Assembly (NCBI GenBank): GCA_027371665.1
Contig: DAHXMP010000446.1
Span: forward strand, 1-6,510
From: Bacteroidota bacterium
Lineage (GTDB): Bacteria > Bacteroidota > Ignavibacteria > Kapaibacteriales > UBA2268
Reading direction: 5' to 3'
DNA length: 6,510 nucleotides
Each line of letters opens with the position of its first letter. Within the stretch, counting starts at the first letter, position 1. Position numbers and translations under genes: made by a program. Below the pieces are notes generated by a model, which saw nothing but the letters and a program-made list of their open reading frames with translations, was not told the origin of the DNA and ran no database searches. Positions 1 through 5,773 of this stretch are shown here, one piece after another.

Positions 1-188
1 ATGGGAATTATCTTTGGGATTATAACTATGATTATTTCAGTTTATCATTGATAACTGTATTTCCTATCACCAATGGGGAAGTTAAAGATATAAGTCATGT
101 ATGGAGCGATTCAACTTCGCTGGCTTATCCAGATTGGAAAAATATATTTTATCAAAAAAGGGACATGCTGCTGAACGGAGGGTATTGA
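1..188 (+). CDS. 3' end of an unidentified gene (partial, cut by window edge)
   Basis: An open frame enters from the left edge; its first complete codon is at base 3 and it ends with TGA at 186-188, giving 61 residues rich in Tyr, Asp and Trp (it begins GNYLWDYNYDYFSLS and ends LLNGGY). The other two forward frames close within the first 60 bases, which favours this frame, but 61 codons is short and I recognise no family or motif. The stop lies two bases before the ATG of the metalloprotease gene at 191, and the GGAGG that could act as that gene's ribosome binding site lies inside the last codons here. The two genes were therefore probably co-transcribed. Because the next gene is broken, this one could also be a remnant. 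The product is unknown, and the call rests only on the open frame and its position. Confidence 0.5.
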   Translation, partial: GNYLWDYNYDYFSLSLITVFPITNGEVKDISHVWSDSTSLAYPDWKNIFYQKRDMLLNGGY

Positions 189-839
189 TTATGAAAACAT
201 CAAAATTAATAATCATATTTTTGATTTTTATCTTTGACAATTATCAATATTTATATCCTTGTGATTTGCCATATCCGGGATGTGAAAATGAACAATTTCC
301 GTATATTTTTGTAATTCTAATAATTTAATAACCAAATGTTCGAGCGATCCTTATAATGAATACGATGGTAATACACAATTAACACCAATGAAATTGGATG
401 GTTCTTTTAATTATGATGCAAGTTCATATCATATTGAGTATAAAACCGTTGACCATCATGATGGAATTGTGCATCATGATATGATAAAAGGTTATGATGA
501 CAATAATATACCTTATTATGGGATATATGATTCGAGTATTCCAATTTATGACCCAGATACCGGTGACCTAATAACTGGTTATTATGATAGTTATGGCAAT
601 TTTGTTCATTATGAAGATGGAGATTATATATATCCCTTATGATACACATGATGGTTCTCGTTATACTCAAGATCCCTGTAATGAAGTTTATAATGATTTT
701 TGGGGTAGTACGGCTTTTAATTTGGATAGAACTGAAACTGGGGTAGATTATAATGATGTTCAGGATGATTTTAATAATGCTTTGAATGCATGGCAAAATC
801 TTTGCAATGGTTGTACACTAAATAATCAATATATATGCA

Positions 840-849
840 GCATTGCATT
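840..849 (+). repeat. 5-bp tandem duplication (GCATT x2) at one of the frame breaks
   Basis: GCATT occurs twice in direct tandem, followed by G. Dropping one copy joins the upstream reading frame (ending QYICSI) to the downstream one (VTISWTQDKYEF) as a smooth sequence without a stop. The duplication alone therefore explains the third frame change in the metalloprotease gene. One missing base, or an extra TA in the repeat at 829-836, would restore the frame equally well, so this is the neatest explanation and not a proven one. Confidence 0.55.
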
Positions 850-1118
850 GTTACTATATCTTGGACACAAGATAAATATGAATTTTCAGAGCGTGGTTGG
901 AATGCAAGTAAAGTAGCAGCTTATACTCAACAAGATCAATTTGCGGGAAGCATGGCCCCTTGTACTTATGATTGTGTGAATTTATATGTTCATATTAACC
1001 AAACAAATGATTTCACTGGTGCATCAGCATCCAATCCTTGTGATTATACTCAATTTTTATAACTGGTTCAACTTCAAAAAGTGGTTGGTTTTCATTAAAA
1101 GCAGTATTAATACATGAA

Positions 1119-1577
1119 ATGGGACATCTTTTCGGATTTGGGGACCAATATAATAATGGAAAAAATTCCGGTACAAGCCCTTGCTGGCATAGTGGAAGTA
1201 TTATGAGTGATAATAATTTTGAAAATCCCGGCCGAGGTTTTGATGATAATAATTACGATAAATGCATGTATATGAAATTATACTGCTGGTCTCCTCCAAC
1301 CGGAATTGAAGAGAATCAGGTTACATTTGAAGGAATTAAAATTTATCCGAATCCGACAAATAATGATTTGATTAACGTTCAATTCGGAAATCCTTTAGGT
1401 ATTTATATGACGTATGATATAATCTCGCCTATTGGAACGACAGTTTTATCGGGAAATATACAGCCGAATGAAAATCCAAAAACAATGGTATTGGATAATT
1501 TAAGCTCAGGTGTTTATTTTATAGTTTTGAAACATGGTGCTAATCAGGAAATTCAAAAATTTGTCGTTGACAAATAA
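1119..1577 (+). CDS. C-terminal open segment of the metalloprotease: end of zinc site plus T9SS type A sorting domain
   Basis: This is the longest uninterrupted piece of the broken protease (152 codons from the ATG at 1119). An automatic caller would probably report it as a separate T9SS sorting-domain protein. The ATG is not a credible start: it encodes the Met inside HEMGH, and the same frame is open upstream to about 1053, so starting here would remove the first zinc-binding His and the catalytic Glu. Residues 1-30 hold the second zinc His, the Gly, the Asp ligand and the Met-turn. From about residue 72 the pattern IKIYPNPTNN, then a beta-rich stretch with G-T-T-V-L-S-G, LSSGVYFIVL and QKFVVDK matches the sorting domain recognised by the type IX secretion machinery and removed on export. 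It should be read as the 3' part of the 191-1577 gene. Confidence 0.75.
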   Translation: MGHLFGFGDQYNNGKNSGTSPCWHSGSIMSDNNFENPGRGFDDNNYDKCMYMKLYCWSPPTGIEENQVTFEGIKIYPNPTNNDLINVQFGNPLGIYMTYDIISPIGTTVLSGNIQPNENPKTMVLDNLSSGVYFIVLKHGANQEIQKFVVDK

Positions 1578-1597
1578 TGAAATGATAACGGATTTGT

Positions 1598-1628
1598 AAA
1601 AACCCGTACCGAATAGTGCGGGTTTTTT
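1598..1628 (+). terminator. Rho-independent terminator, usable from both strands
   Basis: The arm AAAAACCCGTAC (1598-1609) pairs with GTGCGGGTTTTT (1616-1627) around a 6-base loop. The stem is 12 bp with one G-T wobble and is followed by a further T. It begins 20 bases after the stop of the metalloprotease. Because the left arm starts with five A, the minus strand reads as a hairpin ending in a T run too, so the same structure can stop transcripts of the convergent helicase, whose stop codon lies about 143 bases away. The interval 1629-1770 shows no other clear structure and no gene. Confidence 0.85.
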
Positions 1629-1770
1629 ATTTAAAATATGATACAAAATAACCTGGATGTTATTACCTTCATTTAAGTTTTAAATAATGAAATTGAAAAC
1701 TTTGAAAAATTTGATATTGATAATTTTAGAAGCCGTTCAGGTTTGCCTTTCATTGTGAATATGAAGAAAC

Positions 1771-4002
1771 TCACGCTTTTTTGAGTTTTGCATATTGAAG
1801 CATGAGGACTTTTTTCCCGACGGAATTGAAATTTACTACGGCTTTTGCATTCATTCCCGTTCCTGCAAGCGTCAGGATTTTGCCTTTACCGAAATGAGAG
1901 TGAATCACCCAGTCGCCGGCTCTCAATTCAGGGATTTCTTGGGGAACCTGGGAATAATTATACTCGTTTTTTGTTCCATCGTCGAAATATCTTTCACGCA
2001 TAATTTTTTCCTGTTGCGAAATAAAAGTATGCTGGTAGGATTTATCCGTTTTTATATAATTTTTATCAATTTCGGACAAGAACTTTGAAGGAGCCTGGGT
2101 CGAATAATCGCCGAACCTCAGCCTTCTGTTTGCATAAGTGAGATATAGTTCTTCCTGTGCCCTGGTTATACCGACATAGAACAAACGCCTTTCTTCCTCT
2201 TCCTCCTCGAAGTGCATTTCTGCTTTTGCCAGCGGGAACAAACCCTCCTCGAGCCCGGCAATGACGACAACGGGAAATTCCAAGCCTTTAGCCGAGTGCA
2301 ATGTCATCAATTTTACCTGGTTCTGCGATGTGTCTTTTTCATCTATATCGGATAGTAATGATAACTGGTTCAGGTAATCCTCGAAGACGGCATTTTCGTT
2401 CCTGTTGAAATAATCCGAAATATCAGAAAGGAACTGCTGGATATTATTCCACCTGTCGAGAGAATCTTCGGTGTTGATTTCCTTGTACATCTGCATTATG
2501 CCCGTTTCCGTGATATACATAAAAGCGAGGCTGTAAGGCGAACTAGCCTTAATGTCGGCACGATACTTTTCAACTAATGAAATAAAATTTTTAACGGCAT
2601 TCTTCGCTTTCGGCGGTAAATCTTCAATTTCATTTGCCCTTTGGAAAGCATTATACAGTGAAATGGAATTTTTTTCCGCGAAAATTTTGATGTAACGAAG
2701 CGAGGTATTGCCGATTCCCCTCGGAGGCTCGTTGATTACTCTCAGCAATGATTCCGAATCCTGCGGGTTGACGAGAAGCTTAAGATAAGACAGAACATCC
2801 TTAACTTCTTTTCTTTTGTAAAACGAAATGCCGCCGAGAATGACATAAGGAATATTCCCCATTTTAAAAGCATTCTCGAGTGCGAGGGATTGTGCATTTG
2901 TACGGTAAAGAACGGCAAAATCCTTATACCCGGTTTTTCCGCTTTTCGTTTTTTCGGAAATCAAATTAACTATTTTTGCGGCTTCATCGCGGTCGTCCGG
3001 GCATGAAAGAAGCGATACGGGTTCCCCGTCATGCTTTTTCGTCCAAAGTTTTTTCGGTATCTGTTTCCTGTTATGTTTAATAACGGAATCTGCAACTGCA
3101 AGAATCGTTTTCGTCGAACGGTAGTTTTGCTCGAGCCTTATAACATTTGCTGCGGGATAGTCTTTCTGAAAATCGAGAATGTTCTGAATTTCCGCACCAC
3201 GCCAGCGGTAAATGCTTTGAGCATCGTCGCCGACGACACATATATTTTTGTGCTTTTTCGCCAGAAGATTGATAACTATATATTGGGCACGGTTCGTGTC
3301 CTGGTACTCGTCAACGAGTATGTATCTGAAACGTTCCTGGTATTTTTCGAGTATATCATCCGAAGCACGAAGAGCATATATCATATTATTGAGCAGGTCG
3401 TCGAAATCCATTGCATTATTTGCACGAAGTGCTTTTTCATAAGCTTCGTAAACGACAGAGGTCTGTTTTTGCAGGTAAGTATCGGCAGAAGCCGAATAAG
3501 CCTGCCAGTCAATAAGCTGGTTCTTTGCCCATGAAATTCGTGAACGCATCGCCTGTGCAGGAAATTGCTGCTGGTTGATTCCGAGTGTATTCATCTCCGC
3601 CTTTACGACTGCGAGGGAGTCGTCTGTATCGTAGATTGAAAATGACGACGTATAGCCGATATGTTCCGCTTCGTTTCTCAGCAATCTTGCAAATATCGAA
3701 TGGAAAGTCCCAGCCCAGACTTTGCTCGCTGCGTATTCGGGAACGATTCCCGAAATCCGGTCAACCATTTCACGGGCTGCTTTATTCGTAAAAGTCAGGG
3801 CAAGTATGTTATACGGATTAATTCCCTGCTCGATGAGGTAGGCTACCCTGTGAGTAAGGACGCGCGTTTTGCCGCTTCCCGCACCTGCGACGATAAGCAG
3901 GGGCCCGTCAATGATGCTGACTGCTTTTTGCTGTTCGCCGTTCAATCCGTCTAAAATTTTCGTACTGTTTTCTGCTTCTACTTTTACTAATTTTAAAGGC
4001 AT
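1771..4002 (-). CDS. pcrA: ATP-dependent DNA helicase PcrA/UvrD (superfamily 1A)
   Basis: An intact 743-residue protein, the usual length for PcrA/UvrD, which unwinds DNA 3' to 5' in nucleotide excision repair, replication restart and removal of recombinase filaments. Motifs in order: Q-motif LNGEQQKAV (20-28), Walker A GAGSGKT (40-46), ALTFTNKAA (68-76), WAGTFHS (96-102), Walker B VDEYQD (230-235), GDDAQSIYRWRGA (258-270), motif IV EQNYRST (291-297), motif V TLHSAKGLEFP (567-577), motif VI RLFYVGITRAQ (606-616). The C-terminal part (about 695-740, GDWVIHSHFGKGKIL onwards) matches the Tudor-like domain that in PcrA contacts RNA polymerase. No catalytic residue is missing. The ATG at 4002 precedes the Q-motif at a normal distance and has no clear Shine-Dalgarno sequence. 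The gene stands alone, convergent with the protease and divergent from the ABC gene. It is visibly less AT-rich than the protease gene. PcrA and UvrD cannot be told apart by name outside their model groups. Confidence 0.97.
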   Translation of the reverse strand: MPLKLVKVEAENSTKILDGLNGEQQKAVSIIDGPLLIVAGAGSGKTRVLTHRVAYLIEQGINPYNILALTFTNKAAREMVDRISGIVPEYAASKVWAGTFHSIFARLLRNEAEHIGYTSSFSIYDTDDSLAVVKAEMNTLGINQQQFPAQAMRSRISWAKNQLIDWQAYSASADTYLQKQTSVVYEAYEKALRANNAMDFDDLLNNMIYALRASDDILEKYQERFRYILVDEYQDTNRAQYIVINLLAKKHKNICVVGDDAQSIYRWRGAEIQNILDFQKDYPAANVIRLEQNYRSTKTILAVADSVIKHNRKQIPKKLWTKKHDGEPVSLLSCPDDRDEAAKIVNLISEKTKSGKTGYKDFAVLYRTNAQSLALENAFKMGNIPYVILGGISFYKRKEVKDVLSYLKLLVNPQDSESLLRVINEPPRGIGNTSLRYIKIFAEKNSISLYNAFQRANEIEDLPPKAKNAVKNFISLVEKYRADIKASSPYSLAFMYITETGIMQMYKEINTEDSLDRWNNIQQFLSDISDYFNRNENAVFEDYLNQLSLLSDIDEKDTSQNQVKLMTLHSAKGLEFPVVVIAGLEEGLFPLAKAEMHFEEEEEERRLFYVGITRAQEELYLTYANRRLRFGDYSTQAPSKFLSEIDKNYIKTDKSYQHTFISQQEKIMRERYFDDGTKNEYNYSQVPQEIPELRAGDWVIHSHFGKGKILTLAGTGMNAKAVVNFNSVGKKVLMLQYAKLKKA

Positions 4003-4093
4003 TCTGTCAATTTTATTATATTTGTCAATCCAAAACTAAGCAATATAAGAATAAATTATTTTTGCGGGGGTGAGGAAAATATAAATGGATTTT

Positions 4094-4160
4094 GATGTTC
4101 AACTCCTACGGAGTTGTGAAAATATAATATAGCAAATCAATTCCTGAGGGATTGAACATC
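4094..4160. repeat. 67-bp imperfect palindrome made of two inverted hairpins (REP/MITE-like)
   Basis: Hairpin A is CAACTCC-TAC-GGAGTTG (4100-4116, 7-bp perfect stem). Hairpin B is CAATTCC-TGA-GGGATTG (4138-4154, 7-bp stem with one wobble). The flanks GATGTTC (4094-4100) and GAACATC (4154-4160) are exact inverted copies. The whole stretch is also symmetric about position 4127: each hairpin is an inverted, slightly diverged version of the other, with an AT-rich centre. It can fold as two small hairpins or one long one. It lies between two divergent genes, so it terminates neither. The form fits a short dispersed palindromic element of the kind scattered through Bacteroidota genomes; a role as an operator or mRNA structure is the alternative. 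Only one copy is in the window, so dispersal is inferred. Confidence 0.6.
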
Positions 4161-4206
4161 TGTATCTTTTCAATAAGATAAATCGGATAAAATAATATAA
4201 AAAATT

Positions 4207-4842
4207 ATGATAAATTTTCAACTTAAAGCAGAAAACATATCCAAATCATACAGCAGGAAGAAAATAATAATTTCAGATATAAATCTCGATATCTCGAATG
4301 GCAGTATTGCAGGCATTATCGGGCAAAACGGCTCAGGAAAGACAACATTCCTGAAAATTATCTGCGGAATTCTAAAACCGACAACAGGAACAATTGGACT
4401 TCTAATTGACGGGAAAGCCGTCAGAAAAGAAAACTATTATCAACATTTCGGCTACGTTGCTCCGTATATGAATCTGTACGATGAATTTACGCCTCTTGAG
4501 CATCTGAAATTATTTGCAAGAATTTCAGGACTAAAATTTGACAAACAAAAAGCAATTGGCCTTCTCGAAATGTTTAACCTCGGTAAGAAAAAGCACGACC
4601 AAATCAGAACCTTCTCATCCGGAATGAAGCAAAGAATAAAATATATTCTCGCTTTGCAGAGAGACACTGAAATTCTGCTTCTCGACGAACCTATGACCAA
4701 TCTCGATTTGGAAGGCATTGACAGCGTACACAATATAATAAAACATCAAATTGATTCTGGGGGTGCAGTTATCATAGCAACAAACGACGAAAGGGATAAG
4801 CTCCTCTGTCATACATTAATTGATATGTCGAATAATAAATAA
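4207..4842 (+). CDS. ABC transporter ATP-binding protein, CcmA-like, with atypical Q- and H-loops
   Basis: A complete 211-residue single nucleotide-binding domain, which would power a separate membrane permease on the cytoplasmic side. Walker A is GQNGSGKTT (39-47), the signature is FSSGMKQR (136-143, a variant of LSGGQ), Walker B is ILLLDEP (156-162) and the D-loop is NLD (165-167). Two switch positions deviate. The Q-loop region reads GYVAPYMNLYDEFT (82-95) with no glutamine after the strand. The H-loop reads IIATND (189-194), with Asn where the catalytic switch His normally sits. The short length and the region LYDEFTPLEHL resemble heme-exporter CcmA and related cassettes, but no CcmB-like permease is in the window and the substrate is unknown. 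Start: ATG at 4207, AT-rich leader without a Shine-Dalgarno sequence. The lytic transglycosylase starts 7 bases after the stop, so the two are probably one transcript. Confidence 0.9.
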   Translation: MINFQLKAENISKSYSRKKIIISDINLDISNGSIAGIIGQNGSGKTTFLKIICGILKPTTGTIGLLIDGKAVRKENYYQHFGYVAPYMNLYDEFTPLEHLKLFARISGLKFDKQKAIGLLEMFNLGKKKHDQIRTFSSGMKQRIKYILALQRDTEILLLDEPMTNLDLEGIDSVHNIIKHQIDSGGAVIIATNDERDKLLCHTLIDMSNNK

Positions 4843-4849
4843 AGTAAAA

Positions 4850-5722
4850 ATGAAAAAATTCTTTATCATATTCTTTTTTATAATTGGATTAAGCCTTAGT
4901 TCAAATGCCCAGGGAAGTAATTTTTTTGAATATCTTTCGGAACTGAAATTACCCGATTCCCTCTATTTCTGCGGAGAGAGAATACCACTCGAAATTCCCG
5001 AAGTAAGGGAAAGGGCGGAAAGGGAATTTTATCTTCTGCTTCAGCAGCCGGGGCAGGTGATATTATTTTTAAAGCGTTCGGGAAGATTTTTCCCTTTATT
5101 TGAAAAAATCCTTAAAGAAAAAAACATGCCCGATGATTTGAAATACTTATCTGTTGCCGAGAGTGCATTGTTTATGTCCCGTTCGGTCAAGGGAGCAGTG
5201 GGATTATGGCAGTTCATGCCGGCAACGGCAAAGGCATATGGCTTGCAGGTTGACGATTATGTTGACGAAAGATGCAATCCCGAAAAAAGCACGGTTGCCG
5301 CACTCGATTATTTGCAGGACGGATATAATGTGCACAAATCGTGGCTTCTCGCTGCTGCAGGCTATAACATGGGTAATACAAATGTCAATTCTGCGAAGGA
5401 GTTCCAGGGAAGTAACGATTATTTTGATTTATTCCTTAACGAAGAAACATCGCGATATATCCTCAGAATTGTAATCATCAAGGAAATAATGCTCAATGCC
5501 CGGAATTATGGATTCAGGTTGTCTAAAGATGATTATTACAAACCCGACGAAGTTACTTACCTCGAATGCAAGGAAGGAATTGATAATCTTTCTGACTGGG
5601 CAAAGGCAAAAGGTACAACTTATAAAGATGTGAAACTGCTCAATCCCTGGATAATTAACAGGAAACTTCCCTCACCTCCTAAAGGGAAAACATATATGAT
5701 AGCGGTTCCTGTCAATAAATAA
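4850..5722 (+). CDS. Exported lytic transglycosylase, MltD-like, with C-terminal LysM-like domain
   Basis: A 290-residue protein predicted to cleave the glycan strands of peptidoglycan in the periplasm, leaving 1,6-anhydro-muramic ends. Residues 1-20 form a clear signal peptide (MKK, hydrophobic core, SSNA before Q21), which favours the ATG at 4850 over the in-frame ATG at 4820 that overlaps the ABC gene. A family-typical lead-in (PDSLYFCGERIPLEIPEV, 35-52) precedes the SLT catalytic domain. In that domain are KYLSVAESALF with the catalytic Glu104, KGAVGLWQFMPATAKAYGL (114-132), VDERCNPEKSTVAALDYL (138-155) and LAAAGYNMG (167-175). Residues about 243-288 (LSDWAKAKGTTYKDVKLLNPW, then YMIAVP) look like one LysM-type peptidoglycan-binding module. 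Family members often have the catalytic motif ESGL and GFWQF; here it is ESAL and GLWQF, conservative changes. It lies 7 bases after the ABC ATPase gene and ends at a strong terminator. Confidence 0.93.
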   Translation: MKKFFIIFFFIIGLSLSSNAQGSNFFEYLSELKLPDSLYFCGERIPLEIPEVRERAEREFYLLLQQPGQVILFLKRSGRFFPLFEKILKEKNMPDDLKYLSVAESALFMSRSVKGAVGLWQFMPATAKAYGLQVDDYVDERCNPEKSTVAALDYLQDGYNVHKSWLLAAAGYNMGNTNVNSAKEFQGSNDYFDLFLNEETSRYILRIVIIKEIMLNARNYGFRLSKDDYYKPDEVTYLECKEGIDNLSDWAKAKGTTYKDVKLLNPWIINRKLPSPPKGKTYMIAVPVNK

Positions 5723-5723
5723 A

Positions 5724-5750
5724 AAAACCTGCAATACAATTGCAGGTTTT
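5724..5750 (+). terminator. Symmetric bidirectional terminator between convergent genes
   Basis: AAAACCTGCAAT (5724-5735) and ATTGCAGGTTTT (5739-5750) form a perfect 12-bp stem with a 3-base ACA loop, starting one base after the transglycosylase stop. The A tract on one side and T tract on the other give a T-run hairpin on each strand. It can therefore end both the plus-strand transcript and the minus-strand DUF1573 transcript, whose stop codon is 23 bases away. Confidence 0.9.
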
Positions 5751-5773
5751 ATAAGATATTTTTTGTATAAATA

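Larger units (their letters stand above)
191..1577 (+). pseudogene. Frameshifted secreted metzincin-like metalloprotease with T9SS sorting domain
   Basis: Reading across four frame changes gives a protein of about 460 residues. It starts at ATG 191, supported by GGAGG at 177-181, with a hydrophobic export-type N-terminus (MKTSKLIIIFLIFIF). Next come a Cys-containing stretch and a Tyr/Asp/His-rich segment (about 388-660). The metzincin-like core follows: a W-containing helix near 770-800, HExxHxxGxxD at 1113-1145, and a Met-turn (SIMS) with its Met at 1203-1205. A T9SS C-terminal sorting domain ends it at 1577. Metzincins are zinc endopeptidases; the family normally uses His or Asp as third ligand, and here it is Asp. 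The sorting domain implies export across the outer membrane. Breaks: frame 2 to 1 near the T5 run 306-310; frame 1 to 2 near 620-640; frame 2 to 1 between 826 and 865; frame 1 to 3 near the T5 run 1054-1058. The identity is well supported by the motifs. Whether the gene is truly dead or the consensus sequence is wrong cannot be decided here. Confidence 0.85.

Noticed and set aside
407..796. 129-codon open frame on the minus strand opposite the protease
   Set aside because: It mirrors the Tyr/Asp/His-rich coding strand (giving a His/Asn/Ile-rich product), has no recognisable motif, and lies antisense to a gene whose protein sequence is convincing.
1687..1761. 24-codon open frame after the protease terminator
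   Set aside because: Too short, with no Shine-Dalgarno sequence or recognisable peptide; expected by chance.
1767..1788. Inverted repeat AAACTCA/TGAGTTT over the helicase stop codon
   Set aside because: The stem is only 7 bp with an 8-base loop and no T run follows on the minus strand. The hairpin at 1598-1628 is a far better terminator.
3031..3534. 167-codon open frame on the plus strand inside the helicase gene
   Set aside because: It is entirely antisense to conserved helicase motifs, with no domain pattern; a shadow frame.
4015..4043. Possible sigma-70 promoter for the helicase on the minus strand (TATAAT with TTGCTT 17 bp upstream)
   Set aside because: The -10 box is perfect but the -35 is weak, it would give an almost leaderless mRNA, and Bacteroidota promoters follow a different consensus. 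TATAAT by chance is likely in such AT-rich DNA.
4820..4849. Upstream in-frame ATG for the lytic transglycosylase
   Set aside because: It would add ten residues before a textbook signal peptide starting at 4850 and overlap the ABC gene; 4850 is the better start.
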